The notes: a model not told the origin generated them from the sequence alone. A DNA stretch of 64,000 nt from Brumimicrobium ulvae (GCF_947504225.1 NZ_CANNGT010000001.1:464013-528012), one strand, 5' to 3'; shown: positions 19,136 through 28,643, counted from the first letter of the stretch. Numbers and translations are program-made.

Positions 19136-21259
19136 TTATTTTATTTCAAATACTTTTGCATCTATTTTTCCATTCACTTCAACCGCATTCAGCGTTGATG
19201 TCATACTCATAGATTCAACAACCTGAGAAGTCTTTTTTGGGAATAAATACCCTTTATAGTCAGTATACTCACTGTGAATAGTAGTGATACTTTGTGGACC
19301 TTCTTCGGTCACTTCCAGGCTATTTGTATATGATTTTAAACCTGTTTCTTTACTATAGTAAGCCGTTGTGGTTGTTTCACCAAGTTTGTATTGAACTACA
19401 TAATGATCAACACCGTCTTTGTTTTCAATACCCAGGAGTTCAACATCTTCAGTATTACACAATAAGCTATATTCTGAAAATGCTGCAGAAGTCTTTTTCT
19501 TCGCAATTATTTCTTCTTCTGTGTACTTTGTTATATCTGAACCACCTGTTTGATTCATCGCTTTTGTGATTCCTTCAGTACCATTAAAGATTTCTTGTTG
19601 AAGAACCATACCGTTGAATTCCATTTTGGTAGCGTTTGTGTTTGGCGCTTGAAAATAAGTGGTCATTTTCAATTCCATTGGTGTGCCATCAGGAATCACG
19701 GTAGCCTCCTTTTTTAGAGTCTTTATTTTTCCTAACTTCTTTTCCGCTTTCTTCATCGATGAAGTTTTTGTTACAGCCATTAGGTAGTTCTCAAAGACTT
19801 CAGTTTTTGAAATATCTGCAGGAGCATAGTTAATTTCTTCTGCGGGGTTTCCAAATGCATCAAGAATCTCAATTTCACCATCAGCGTCAAATTGTTTTAG
19901 GCTTTCCAAAACTTCTTTATTTCCCACCACAATAATGTTAAGATTGTTTGGCGTAATGTATTTCTTACCCATACGTAATATGTCAGCATCAGAAACCTTA
20001 CTCAATTTCTTTAAATAAGTTTGGTAATAGTCTGAAGGAAGATTGTTTCTGTAGGTATTTAAGGCAAAATTAGCAATTGTACGTGGTGACTCTAAAGTAC
20101 GTGCAAAACTACCTGCCATAGAAGCTTTATTTAACTCTAGTTCTTCTTCTGTTGGAAGACCTTCTGTAATGCGTGTGAATTCATATAAGAATTGAACGAT
20201 TGCAGAGTCGGTCACTTCATTTCTAAAGTTTCCTGTTGCCGAAAGTAAACTTCCTTTTCTGTTAATGTTTAAACTAGAATATGCGCCGTATGTATACGCT
20301 TTGTCTTCACGTAGATTTTGCATTAAACGTGTTCCAAATCCACCACCACCTAACAATTTATTCAAAACTGAAAGTTGTATATGGTCTTCATGCCCTGGAG
20401 TTATGTCTACCGGAAAAGCAATGCTAATAACAGATTGAACTGCCCCAGGTTTTTCAACGAAAATCACACGGTTTCCATTGGGTTTGATGCCATGGTTGTA
20501 TTCCTTTTCGTAAGGGACACCACCTTCCCAATCTGCAAAACGTTCATTGGCAATTTTTTTAGCTTGTTCAACTTCAATGTCACCAACAATAACAAGGTAA
20601 CTTCCTGCTGGTGTAAATTGTTTATTGTAGAAATCAATTACATCTTGGCGCTTGATGTTGTTAAGTGTTTCTTCGGTCATTACTTCACCATAAGGGTGTT
20701 CATCAGAAAAAACGGCTTTGTACATTGCGTTAGACATCATTGAACTAGCATCCGATTTAGTAGAAAACAAGCTAGATTCAAATTGTTTTTTGATGCGTTC
20801 GAATTCACTTTCTGGGAAGCTTGCATTTTTCATAACGTCTGTCATCAGATCTAAGCCTTTGTCCATATGTTTTGTTAAAACACTAAGATAAATTCCAGAA
20901 CTACTAGCCGATAAGTAGGCTCCAATAAAGTCTTTTTCTTCGTCTAACTGATCTTTAGTTCTGTTTTCTGTACCAGAAAGTAACAGGCTTCCAGCCATTT
21001 CAGATAAACCTGCTTTTTGACCTTCTAATCGAGGATCAGAACCCATCACAAGGTTAAAAGAAACTTTAGGGATTTTGTTGTTCGTTGAAAGAATTACTTT
21101 CATACCGTTGTCTAGGTCAAAGACAACAGGATCTGCAATGTTAATTTCTGGAGCGGCTCCTGGGACAGGTGCTTTGGAACGGTCAATTTGTCCGTACGAA
21201 AAGACAGATGTTAACGCAACGGCCATTCCTATAAATATATTTTTCATTTTCATCTTCAT
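19136..21259 (-). CDS. M16 family metallopeptidase-like, non-catalytic subunit
   Basis: This is a 707-residue exported protein with signal peptide (KNIFIGMAVALTSVFSYGQ). It has two M16-type lobes, but the zinc motif HxxEH that should follow the first strands is replaced (KAGLSEMAGSLLLSGT), so it should be inactive. The R/Y-motif segment LGGGGFGTRLMQNLREDKAYTYGAYS near residue 305-330 is well kept, as expected for the partner that completes the active site. After the M16 lobes there is an additional C-terminal domain of about 200 residues (beta-rich), similar to lipoprotein-like LolA/outer-membrane-type domains seen on such proteins. It pairs with the catalytic gene 30 bases upstream. Confidence 0.85.
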   Translation of the reverse strand: MKMKMKNIFIGMAVALTSVFSYGQIDRSKAPVPGAAPEINIADPVVFDLDNGMKVILSTNNKIPKVSFNLVMGSDPRLEGQKAGLSEMAGSLLLSGTENRTKDQLDEEKDFIGAYLSASSSGIYLSVLTKHMDKGLDLMTDVMKNASFPESEFERIKKQFESSLFSTKSDASSMMSNAMYKAVFSDEHPYGEVMTEETLNNIKRQDVIDFYNKQFTPAGSYLVIVGDIEVEQAKKIANERFADWEGGVPYEKEYNHGIKPNGNRVIFVEKPGAVQSVISIAFPVDITPGHEDHIQLSVLNKLLGGGGFGTRLMQNLREDKAYTYGAYSSLNINRKGSLLSATGNFRNEVTDSAIVQFLYEFTRITEGLPTEEELELNKASMAGSFARTLESPRTIANFALNTYRNNLPSDYYQTYLKKLSKVSDADILRMGKKYITPNNLNIIVVGNKEVLESLKQFDADGEIEILDAFGNPAEEINYAPADISKTEVFENYLMAVTKTSSMKKAEKKLGKIKTLKKEATVIPDGTPMELKMTTYFQAPNTNATKMEFNGMVLQQEIFNGTEGITKAMNQTGGSDITKYTEEEIIAKKKTSAAFSEYSLLCNTEDVELLGIENKDGVDHYVVQYKLGETTTTAYYSKETGLKSYTNSLEVTEEGPQSITTIHSEYTDYKGYLFPKKTSQVVESMSMTSTLNAVEVNGKIDAKVFEIK

Positions 21260-21289
21260 CTTTTTTGAATGTTAATACACGCTTTACGC

Positions 21290-22756
21290 TTATTGTTTTG
21301 GTAGGTAATACAATACAACACGGGCGTCTTTTTTAAGATATTGATTCGCCACTTTCATAAGGTCTTCACGAGTAATGTCTTCGTAAACTTCGAGTTGCTT
21401 ATTGATTAAGTTGGCGTCGTTATAAAATACATGGTAATTCGCCAAAGACTCTGCTTTACCTGCAACAGAGCTATTTGAAGAATAGAAATCATTTTCAAAC
21501 TGGTTCTTTACTTTTTGGAATTCTGTTTCAGAAACCAATTCTGTTTTTGCACGGTCGATTTCAGCATCAAGAGCGCTTTTTAAATCCTTAACGTCTGTGT
21601 CTTTACTTGCAATACCCGCAAAAAGAGCCATACCTGGATCTTCTAATGGGAAAGAAAAAGAGAATGCTGCAACGGCCAATTCATTTGCCTCAACAATATT
21701 CTTGTTCATTCTTGAGCTTGTTCCTCCAGAAAGTATTGTGTTTAGCATTTCTAATGCATAAGCGTCTTTTGAGTTTTGAGCAGGAGAATGATACGCAATA
21801 AATACTGCGGGTAATTGAATGTTATCATAAATTGTATCAACGATTTCTTTTTCTAATGAAGGCTCTACAACTTCAGGTCGAGGAATTACAGTTTCTTTCT
21901 TTTCGTATTCAGCAATCAATGCTTTTCCTTCCTTAGAATCACTGCTAAAGAAATCTTTGTCGTTAAAAACTGACTTACTTTTTCCATAAGTTTTTGCGAA
22001 CTCTTCCTCCTCTAAGGTCAAGTAGTCACGGTAAAGGTTGATCGCTTGTCCTTTAGGGATTGTAGAGAAGTATTTATCGATTAAAACCTTTGCTTCTTCA
22101 ATGTTGATATCTCCAGCAATTGATAATGTTGCATTCGCAGGAACATAAAAAGTCTTGTAAAAGTTTACATAATCTTCTTCTTGAGCAGCGTCGAGATGTT
22201 CCATGTAACCAATTGGCGTCCATTTGTATGGGTGCTGTTGAAACAATCGATCAAATGCTTCAGCCATAAAGGACCCATAAGGTTGATTGTCTACACGTTG
22301 TCTTTTTTCTTCCTTAACAACTTCACGTTGTGTTTCAATCCCTTTATTGTCAACTTTGGCATGTAATAGTCTTTCAGACTCTAACCAAAGTCCTAACTCT
22401 AAATTGTTTGAAGAAAAAATCTCATAGTAATAGGTTTTATCTTGCGAAGTGTAGGCATTTAAAGTACCTCCATTGCGTTCAATATACTTGTCGAATTCAC
22501 CTCTTTCGATGTTTTCACTTCCTTCGAACATAAGGTGCTCAAAGAAGTGTGCAAATCCTGTTCTGTCTGGATTCTCATTCTTAGAACCTACGTGATACAT
22601 TATAGAAACTGCAACAATTGGAGTGGAATTGTCTTCATGTAAAATAACATGCATTCCGTTGTCTAACTCGTACTCTACAAAATCTATATTGTTTTTTTGA
22701 GCGTTTAACCCAAAGAATAATGTTGTTGCCAACACCGTAGTAAAAAATACTTTCAT
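21290..22756 (-). CDS. M16 family zinc metallopeptidase, catalytic subunit
   Basis: This is a 488-residue exported protease of the pitrilysin/PqqL class. A signal peptide (ending FGLNAQ) precedes the inverted zinc motif HFFEH at residues 70-74, with a further Glu at about 149-150 in VVKEEKRQR. LSGGTSSRMNKNI is the Arg-containing C-lobe motif. It should degrade short peptides in the periplasm, together with the inactive partner encoded just downstream. The pair (active then inactive) is common in Bacteroidota; targets are unknown. Confidence 0.9.
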   Translation of the reverse strand: MKVFFTTVLATTLFFGLNAQKNNIDFVEYELDNGMHVILHEDNSTPIVAVSIMYHVGSKNENPDRTGFAHFFEHLMFEGSENIERGEFDKYIERNGGTLNAYTSQDKTYYYEIFSSNNLELGLWLESERLLHAKVDNKGIETQREVVKEEKRQRVDNQPYGSFMAEAFDRLFQQHPYKWTPIGYMEHLDAAQEEDYVNFYKTFYVPANATLSIAGDINIEEAKVLIDKYFSTIPKGQAINLYRDYLTLEEEEFAKTYGKSKSVFNDKDFFSSDSKEGKALIAEYEKKETVIPRPEVVEPSLEKEIVDTIYDNIQLPAVFIAYHSPAQNSKDAYALEMLNTILSGGTSSRMNKNIVEANELAVAAFSFSFPLEDPGMALFAGIASKDTDVKDLKSALDAEIDRAKTELVSETEFQKVKNQFENDFYSSNSSVAGKAESLANYHVFYNDANLINKQLEVYEDITREDLMKVANQYLKKDARVVLYYLPKQ

Positions 22757-22885
22757 CTTGTTATTGGTTGTTAATTTATAGTCTTCAAAGAAACATAATT
22801 TTATTGAATCTTTATGGACAATTGGTTAAAATATGGAATTAGGGTTTTGAATGGTTAATATTAAAGGTTGAAATAAAAGGGGATA

Positions 22886-22927
22886 AAATGACAATAGCGC
22901 CTCGTATAGAGGACGCTATTGTCATTT
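22886..22927 (-). terminator. Strong terminator of hpf
   Basis: A 14-bp perfect outer stem (AAATGACAATAGCG and its complement) plus an inner CCTC/GAGG stem is separated by one bulged base, with a 5-nt GTATA loop. It starts 16 bases after the hpf stop, and on the minus strand is followed by TATCCCCTTTTATTT. The long AT-flanked stem could work in both directions. Confidence 0.8.
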
Positions 22928-22942
22928 GTTTTATTTCATTCT

Positions 22943-23257
22943 TTAATGGTTTTGCAATTTACCAATAAGAGAGGTCAAACTACTTTCCATCTTTTTTGTA
23001 GCAGAACTTATCGCCTTTTCAATAGAATCGTCGTGGCTTGTCACAGCAACAGGTTTTAAACCTTGTGGACGAACCTCTAGAACACATTTTTTATCTTTTG
23101 TACCTGATTTTGCTCCGTTTTCATCAGAAAGGTGAACTTCAACACGGGTTACTCTATCTTCGAAACGTGCTAAATCTTCTTTGATTTGTTTCGTGAAATA
23201 AGCTTCGATTCTTTCTTTTGCTTCAATGTTTTTGTCAGTGTTAAAAAATACTTCCAT
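22943..23257 (-). CDS. hpf: Short-form ribosome hibernation promoting factor
   Basis: This is a 104-residue HPF/RaiA (S30AE domain) protein, the short form without the dimerisation tail. It has the RIEAYFTKQIKEDL helix, VTRVEVHLSDEN and the basic C-terminal helix. It binds the decoding site of the 30S subunit to inactivate ribosomes in stationary phase. Its upstream region carries three AACGTTC half-sites that may control it, and it has its own terminator. Confidence 0.9.
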   Translation of the reverse strand: MEVFFNTDKNIEAKERIEAYFTKQIKEDLARFEDRVTRVEVHLSDENGAKSGTKDKKCVLEVRPQGLKPVAVTSHDDSIEKAISSATKKMESSLTSLIGKLQNH

Positions 23258-23272
23258 GATAAATAAATTTAT

Positions 23273-23314
23273 GAACGTTTTTAACGTTCGGTGAATATAA
23301 TAAAGTAAACGTTC
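23273..23314. promoter_or_regulatory. Inverted repeat and extra half-site upstream of hpf
   Basis: GAACGTT, a 3-base spacer and AACGTTC (23273-23289) form a 17-bp palindrome 16 bases upstream of the hpf start. A third copy, AACGTTC, lies at 23308-23314. Sites of this shape are typical of repressor or activator binding; no regulator can be named. Confidence 0.45.
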
Positions 23315-23428
23315 TACTTTCTATTTGTTTACACAATATAGTATTTAATATTATAAATTGCACGAAAAATTTAAGAATTTTATGAAAAGAAAAATGCATC
23401 TGTTAAAAGGGAGTTGGGTCCGATTGGG

Positions 23429-24400
23429 TTAGGTATTTGAATCAACTATATTTTGACTTGAAATTTTAAATTTAAAACCATACTTGGTCTCTTCTTTTTT
23501 ATTGTTAAGTGTGTATTCACCATCGATTTGTTCGGTAAAAATATCTATTAAGGTTGTCCCAAAACTGTCTTGCTTCTTAGCTTTTTTCCAAGTTCCATTG
23601 TCCTTGTAAATGAAGTGAAGCGTTTCACTTGTTGGCTCCCATCCGAATTTAACTGTAATTAAAGGATTGTCTTGTTGTATAAAAGCATGTTTTAAACTAT
23701 TGCTGTAAAGTTCGTTTAAAATCAATGCAAGTGGAACAAGTGAATCCATGGCTATTTTTAAAGAGGAAGCGTCGACCGATAGTTGTACATTTGAGTTTAA
23801 AGGGTCTTGGGACTTGAGGTCTTCAAAAAGCGACTGTGTATAGTCTCTTAAATCGACTTCCCCGATGGTTGGGGACTTGTAGATTTTGTTGTGAACCAAA
23901 GCAATGGTCTGGATGCGTTCCTTGGCTTCATTTAAGGCCAATTTTGTAGTCCTGTCTTCAATAGAATTCGCTTGCATATTGAGCATGCTCGAAACAATTT
24001 GCAGGTTGTTTTTTACACGGTGATGGATTTCTTGAAGAAGAACTTTTTTATCTTCGTCACTCTTTTTTACTTCAAGAAGTAGGGCTTTGAGCTGTAGTTC
24101 AGTTTCTTTTTTCCTTTTCAGAATTTTCTTTAGAATTCGGTTCCAATAATAAACAACCAAGAGTCCAATCAGCACACCAATAAAGGCAAAGAAAACTAAA
24201 ACGGTAATAGGGAAGGAGAAGAAGATATTGTTGCTTCCGTCAGCAGCAACCCATTTGTCGTCAAACTCTATTTGATTGGATGTGGACTGAATTTTGAAAA
24301 AGCCAAAGAATATAGCTTGCTCTATATTTAAAGTGAAATGATTAGGGCTGGGGCTTAAAATGTTATAACCTGAAAGGAGGAGATGAAGGATATATAGCAT
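23429..24400 (-). CDS. Sensor histidine kinase, HisKA_2/HATPase_c_2 type
   Basis: This is a 323-residue kinase. A signal-like hydrophobic start and a short periplasmic stretch (to residue 62) precede one transmembrane segment (about 64-86). The HisKA_2 DHp helix has LLQEIHHRVKNNLQ with the phospho-acceptor near His127, followed by MNMQ and an ATPase domain (LILNELYSNSLKHAF N-box, ending with YKDNG). It resembles the cytosolic half of the larger Bacteroidota two-component sensors, so an upstream sensor domain may have been lost. It is not adjacent to a response regulator. Confidence 0.82.
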   Translation of the reverse strand: MLYILHLLLSGYNILSPSPNHFTLNIEQAIFFGFFKIQSTSNQIEFDDKWVAADGSNNIFFSFPITVLVFFAFIGVLIGLLVVYYWNRILKKILKRKKETELQLKALLLEVKKSDEDKKVLLQEIHHRVKNNLQIVSSMLNMQANSIEDRTTKLALNEAKERIQTIALVHNKIYKSPTIGEVDLRDYTQSLFEDLKSQDPLNSNVQLSVDASSLKIAMDSLVPLALILNELYSNSLKHAFIQQDNPLITVKFGWEPTSETLHFIYKDNGTWKKAKKQDSFGTTLIDIFTEQIDGEYTLNNKKEETKYGFKFKISSQNIVDSNT

Positions 24401-24473
24401 TTGGGGTCTTTGTTGATTTCGATTACAACAATAGTTATAATTCGTTAAAAAACAAAGGAAAGACAGTTAGAAA

Positions 24474-25115
24474 TTAACTTTGTTTGAATGTCGACTCAAA
24501 TGGAAGTCTTTGAAGAATAGACCTCCCTAGTGTGAGTTCGTCAGCATAGTGCAGTTCTGTTCCGATGGAAACTCCTCTAGAGAGTGTTGTAACAGTTAAA
24601 TCTGTAGGCGATATTTTTTTATAGATGTAAAAGTTTGTTGTGTCACCTTCCATCGTAGCGCTTAATGCGAAAATAATCTCGTCTATTTCTTTGTTCTTTA
24701 CCTTGTTAAGAAGTGAGTTGATGTTTAAATCTTCAGGTCCTTGTCCATCCATTGGTGAAATAACCCCTCCAAGCACATGGTAGATTCCGCGGTAACTTCC
24801 TGTTGCTTCAATGGCCATGATGTCGCGAATGTCTTCTACAATACAAACCATTCTATGATCACGTGCTGGGTTGGCACAGATCGTACATATTTTTTCATCG
24901 GAAATATTTCCGCAGCTATCACAATAGTTAATGTTCTCCTTAATGGCGCTAACAGCGTTTGAAAACCGGTCTATTTCTTCAGGTGAGCGCTTTAAAAGCT
25001 CTAGTACTAATCGCAAAGCACTTCTTTTCCCAATGCTAGGTAAAGAAGCGAATTGTTCAACAGCTTCGTTTAGATATTTTGAAGGTAAATTCACGGCTAC
25101 AAAGTTAAGCAGCAT
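24474..25115 (-). CDS. recR: Recombination mediator RecR
   Basis: This is a 213-residue protein. It has the N-terminal helix-hairpin region (LPSIGKRSALRLVLELL), a four-cysteine zinc finger (CDSCGN to CTIC), and a Toprim domain with VCIVEDIRDIMAIE, YHVLGG and PMDGQGPEDL. It loads recombinases with RecO/RecF in the RecFOR pathway. The first residues (MLLNFVAV) are before the usual start, so an in-frame later GTG (VNLPSKYL) is possible. It is divergent from the membrane-protein gene. Confidence 0.95.
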   Translation of the reverse strand: MLLNFVAVNLPSKYLNEAVEQFASLPSIGKRSALRLVLELLKRSPEEIDRFSNAVSAIKENINYCDSCGNISDEKICTICANPARDHRMVCIVEDIRDIMAIEATGSYRGIYHVLGGVISPMDGQGPEDLNINSLLNKVKNKEIDEIIFALSATMEGDTTNFYIYKKISPTDLTVTTLSRGVSIGTELHYADELTLGRSILQRLPFESTFKQS

Positions 25116-25188
25116 TTATTGAAAATCTTAAATTTTTCAGAATATTTCATGTTTTCCATTGCATTTCGTTTCTTTTGAAAGAATTCCT

Positions 25189-25196
25189 TATTTTTG
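25189..25196 (+). promoter_or_regulatory. Bacteroidota -7 promoter element
   Basis: TATTTTTG matches TAnnTTTG exactly, 17 bases before the ATG at 25214. No TTG sits at the ideal distance, so only the -7 element is claimed. It lies in the divergent recR spacer. Confidence 0.5.
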
Positions 25197-25213
25197 CCCC
25201 TTTAATATCAGTT

Positions 25214-25927
25214 ATGGAGAACCTTTGTGACATCCCTTTAGAAAAATTGCCCTTCAATCTTTTTGGACTATGCCTTCAAGAACCAATGGCCTTAGTAACA
25301 AACATGATGATTGCCATCACTTGTTTTGTGATTTACTTTAGATTTAATCCTGTTGAAAATAGTTTTCAAAAACACTGGAAAATGTTTTACTTGCTTTTCG
25401 GATTAAGCACTTTTTTTAGTGGGTTTGGGCACATGTTCTTTAATTATACTGGAGTTTATGGAAAGTTTCCGACCTGGACATTAGGATTGTTCTCAGCTTT
25501 TCATGCGGGGAAAGCTATGATTAGCTTAAACGTATTGAGTCCAAAACTCTATAAAGTCCTCATGGGACTTCTATACGTCAAACTCCTTGTTTTTACAGTT
25601 TTAGCGATAGCATTACAGTCCTTTATATTTGTGATGGCTGATGCTGTAATTACCTATTTATTCTTTTGTTTAGGATTTGGTGTTTACTATTGGCGAAAAG
25701 GATTAAGCTCATTTAAGTACACCGTGCTTGCTGTAATTGTTCTTATTCCTTCGATTTTTATTTTCACATTGCAGTATAATCCGCATCTTTGGTTTAATAA
25801 AGAGGATTTAAGTCATGTTTTGATGACCACAACCGTAATTTTCTTTTACTTTGGGGTAATTCGTTTAAATCAAATTGATTTAGATCAACTGGTTTCAACA
25901 AAACAATTAAAGTATGTCCGCAAATAA
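25214..25927 (+). CDS. Multi-pass membrane protein, DUF6962-like
   Basis: This protein has about 237 residues from the ATG at 25214 ([14 protein letters not shown]). The alternative start, 39 bases upstream, would precede the -7 element. It is highly hydrophobic, with seven likely membrane spans, and carries conserved-looking [11 protein letters not shown] and FHAGKA segments near the second and third spans. No catalytic motif is known to me; the DUF6962 name is from memory. It overlaps the smpB start by 14 bases, so the two are translated from one transcript. Confidence 0.75.
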   Translation: MENLCDIPLEKLPFNLFGLCLQEPMALVTNMMIAITCFVIYFRFNPVENSFQKHWKMFYLLFGLSTFFSGFGHMFFNYTGVYGKFPTWTLGLFSAFHAGKAMISLNVLSPKLYKVLMGLLYVKLLVFTVLAIALQSFIFVMADAVITYLFFCLGFGVYYWRKGLSSFKYTVLAVIVLIPSIFIFTLQYNPHLWFNKEDLSHVLMTTTVIFFYFGVIRLNQIDLDQLVSTKQLKYVRK

Positions 25928-26375
25928 TAACCGAATAAATATTGTTAATAAACGTGCTCGATTTGAGTATCAGCTGCTTGATAAGTATGTTGCCGGAATT
26001 CAGTTAGGGGGGACAGAGATTAAAAGTATTCGTCTTGGAAAAGCGAGTATACTCGAAGCCTTTTGTGTAATCGAAAACGGAGAGGTTTTTCTGAGGAATA
26101 TGCACATTGCAGAATATGGAAATGCTTCTTTTTACCAACATAAACCAAAGGCAGATAGAAAACTGCTGTTGAATAGAAAGGAAATCAATAAGCTAGATAA
26201 AAAAATGAAGACCAAAGGCTTTACGATTGTTCCGTTGCGACTTTTTATCAATGATAAAGGACTTGCAAAAATAGAAATTGCTCTTGCTCAAGGAAAGAAA
26301 TTATACGATAAGCGTCAAGATTTAAAAGAAAAAGACGATCAAAGGGCGATGGATCGTATTAAAAAAGCCTACTAA
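25914..26375 (+). CDS. smpB: SsrA-binding protein SmpB
   Basis: This is a 153-residue tmRNA partner of normal size. It has the conserved [18 protein letters not shown] start, [41 protein letters not shown] and the C-terminal basic [21 protein letters not shown] helix that mimics the anticodon stem. It delivers tmRNA to stalled ribosomes. It overlaps the membrane-protein gene upstream and is followed 10 bases later by the BASS transporter. Confidence 0.96.
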   Translation: MSANNNRINIVNKRARFEYQLLDKYVAGIQLGGTEIKSIRLGKASILEAFCVIENGEVFLRNMHIAEYGNASFYQHKPKADRKLLLNRKEINKLDKKMKTKGFTIVPLRLFINDKGLAKIEIALAQGKKLYDKRQDLKEKDDQRAMDRIKKAY

Positions 26376-26385
26376 TACCTAAAAC

Positions 26386-27273
26386 ATGCAAACACTCTTA
26401 AACTATTTATTGCCAATTGCTATTGGAATAATCATGTTTGGGATTGGTATGGGGCTTAAAGCGAAAGACTTTAAAAGGGTCTTTGTTGCACCTAAAGCGA
26501 TTCTATTTGGGTTGTTTGGACAATTGGTGCTTATGCCATTGATTGGATTTGGAATTGCTTTTGCTTTTCAGTTGGATCCTATTTATCAGTTGGGAATTGT
26601 GTTGATTGCAGCTTGTCCTGGCGGTACTTCCTCCAATATTGTTACCTACATGTTAAAAGGACGTGTAGCCTTGTCTGTATCGATTACGGCTTTCAATAGT
26701 TTTTTGATTGTCTTAACGATTCCGTTTATTTTAGACCTTGCTTTTTCATTCTTTTGGACTTCCTCTAAAGAAGTTCAGCTTTCAATGTATGATACCTTTA
26801 TAGAAGTTTTGTTTACCGTTTTATTGCCTGTAATTTCAGGTGTTATAGTACAACATTATTTACCTCATTTCGTAGAGAAAATTCGCAAGCCTTTACGGTA
26901 CATTTTACCAGGAATTCTTTTTACTGTTTTCTTACTGGTTTTAATCGATGAGCAGGGGAATGGAACCAAATCTGTGGCGGAATATGGTGAACTCTTACTT
27001 CCTGCATTATTTTTAAATGTGTTCGTCATGTTTGTAGGATTCTACCTTTCTGGCTGGACAGGAATCAATCATGAGGGAAAGTATACTATTGCCATAGAAA
27101 TGGGACTACAAAATTCAGCCTTGGCTATTTTCTTGGCCAATAATGTGATTCAAATTGACGGGCTTTCACTTATCGCAGTTCTATATGGTAGTTTTTCTTT
27201 TTTCTCCACCTTTATTATTGCCTACTTGATGAAAAGATTCTTAAGAAAAAAAGAACTTCCAACTGCGGGTTAA
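26386..27273 (+). CDS. Bile acid:sodium symporter family (BASS) transporter
   Basis: This is a 295-residue integral membrane protein of the BASS/SBF family with about ten spans. The signatures AACPGGTSSNIVTYMLKG and EMGLQNSALAI are present; these form the crossed unwound helices that bind Na+. The substrate could be bile acids, pantoate or another organic acid; the protein alone does not decide. It ends in a stop that overlaps the stop of the opposite-strand Kunitz gene (TTAA). Confidence 0.9.
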   Translation: MQTLLNYLLPIAIGIIMFGIGMGLKAKDFKRVFVAPKAILFGLFGQLVLMPLIGFGIAFAFQLDPIYQLGIVLIAACPGGTSSNIVTYMLKGRVALSVSITAFNSFLIVLTIPFILDLAFSFFWTSSKEVQLSMYDTFIEVLFTVLLPVISGVIVQHYLPHFVEKIRKPLRYILPGILFTVFLLVLIDEQGNGTKSVAEYGELLLPALFLNVFVMFVGFYLSGWTGINHEGKYTIAIEMGLQNSALAIFLANNVIQIDGLSLIAVLYGSFSFFSTFIIAYLMKRFLRKKELPTAG

Positions 27274-27518
27274 TTGCATTCGCATGCTTTACAATCATCA
27301 AGAGTTTCGAATCCTTTGGCAGAACAACCGCTGTATGAAATAAGTTCGCATTTGTTTTTGTCGGCATTGTAAAACCATCTGTTAAAGTGAGCCATACATG
27401 CTTCATTAGGTACTGTTTCTTCACAAGTAGGATTTGCTGAGGCGCATTTCTTATTGCAGTTGGTGAATCCAAATGTGAAGCAGGTAGATAAACTCAGAAG
27501 TACAATTAACCTTTTCAT
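27270..27518 (-). CDS. Secreted Kunitz/BPTI-domain protein
   Basis: This is an 82-residue protein with a signal peptide over about residues 1-20. The mature part follows the Kunitz framework: Cys-x8-Cys-x15-Cys-x7-Cys and further cysteines at the end, with CMAHFNRWFYN closely matching the BPTI inhibitory loop and FYN core (Cys14-x-Ala-R/xx-Y-F-Y-N). The P1-like residue after the loop Cys is Met, not the Lys/Arg of trypsin inhibitors. The C-terminal cysteines (CKACEC) are irregularly spaced. A secreted protease inhibitor is plausible but unproven. Kunitz domains are uncommon in bacteria. Confidence 0.75.
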   Translation of the reverse strand: MKRLIVLLSLSTCFTFGFTNCNKKCASANPTCEETVPNEACMAHFNRWFYNADKNKCELISYSGCSAKGFETLDDCKACECN

Positions 27519-27634
27519 TTCCTTTTATTATAAAGATATTAGTATGCGATTGAATCTAAAAATACATTGATTTTTATGGACTACAAAATTTAAAATCAAA
27601 GCAGACAGATACACAAGCACATAGAAGAATAAAA

Positions 27635-27662
27635 AAGCGTTTAATCACAAGACTAAACGCTT
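27635..27662 (-). terminator. Terminator of the serC-serA operon
   Basis: The stem AAGCGTTTA/TAAACGCTT has a 10-nt loop. It lies 22 bases past the serA stop and has a TTTTTATTC tail on the minus strand. Confidence 0.8.
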
Positions 27663-27683
27663 AAGTATTCATTAAAAATGAGT

Positions 27684-28643
27684 TTATTTTAAAGTATCGA
27701 TAATTTTACCTGCTAATTCAGTACCTATTCTTGCTTGAGCTTCAGCAGTAGCAGCTCCAATATGTGGCGTGTTAGCGATTACTGAATGTTCTAGAAGGTC
27801 AGTTCTAGGGGAAGGTTCATTTTCATAAACATCTAGTGCAGCAGCAGCAACCTTTCCACTTTCTAAAGCTTCAATCAAATCATCTTCATTGATTACTCCA
27901 CCACGTGCAACGTTAACGATGCGCACACCATCTTTCATTTTTGCAAACTCTGCTTTTCCAATTACCGCTTTTCCGTCTTCCTGTTTAGGAACGTTCATGG
28001 TAATAAAGTCAGCTTTTCCTAAAACTTCGTCTAGATCCGTAGAAGTTTTAACAGTGCTGATCACTTCTCCAACACCATCTATTGTAATAGGAATTTCAAT
28101 TTCTCGTGCTGTACGTGTCAATCCAATCACCTTCATACCTGCTCCCAAAGCATAGCTCGCTAAGGATTGTCCAATTCGGCCAAAACCAATAATTAACAAG
28201 GTCTTTCCACGTAATTCAACACCTTTACTATATTTCTTCTTAAGGCTCTTAAAGTCTTCTTTACCTTTACTCGGCATTTCTTTGTATGAATCGTAAGTTG
28301 AACGTGCAAGAGCGAATAATGAGCCCATTGCTAATTCAGCAACTGATTGAGAAGAAGCTGCAGGAGTATTCTCTACAGTAATTCCTTTCTCTCTCGCGTA
28401 TTCTACATCAATGTTGTCCATTCCAACTCCGCCACGACCAATAAACTTTAGTCCTGGGCAAGCGTCAATTAGGTCTTTTCTGACTGTTGTTGCAGATCGA
28501 ACAAGAAGCCCAACATAGTTTTCACTATTGATTGTATCAATCAATTGATCTTGTTGCACATGTTCGGTTACAACTGTAAATCCAGCTGCCTCGAGTTTTT
28601 TTATTCCTTCCGGCGAAATACCGTCGTTTGCTAAAATTTTCAT
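27684..28643 (-). CDS. serA: D-3-phosphoglycerate dehydrogenase, short form without ACT domain
   Basis: This is a 319-residue D-2-hydroxyacid dehydrogenase. The NAD-binding site is LLIIGFGRIGQSLASYALG. Catalytic residues lie in RSATTVRKDLI (substrate Arg region), in NVARGGVINEDDLIEALESG (Arg/Glu), and in TPHIGAATAEAQ (His). It lacks the C-terminal ACT/ASB domains of enterobacterial SerA. It oxidises 3-phosphoglycerate as the first step in serine synthesis, and follows serC by 13 bases, which supports the assignment over other D-hydroxyacid dehydrogenases. Confidence 0.92.
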   Translation of the reverse strand: MKILANDGISPEGIKKLEAAGFTVVTEHVQQDQLIDTINSENYVGLLVRSATTVRKDLIDACPGLKFIGRGGVGMDNIDVEYAREKGITVENTPAASSQSVAELAMGSLFALARSTYDSYKEMPSKGKEDFKSLKKKYSKGVELRGKTLLIIGFGRIGQSLASYALGAGMKVIGLTRTAREIEIPITIDGVGEVISTVKTSTDLDEVLGKADFITMNVPKQEDGKAVIGKAEFAKMKDGVRIVNVARGGVINEDDLIEALESGKVAAAALDVYENEPSPRTDLLEHSVIANTPHIGAATAEAQARIGTELAGKIIDTLK

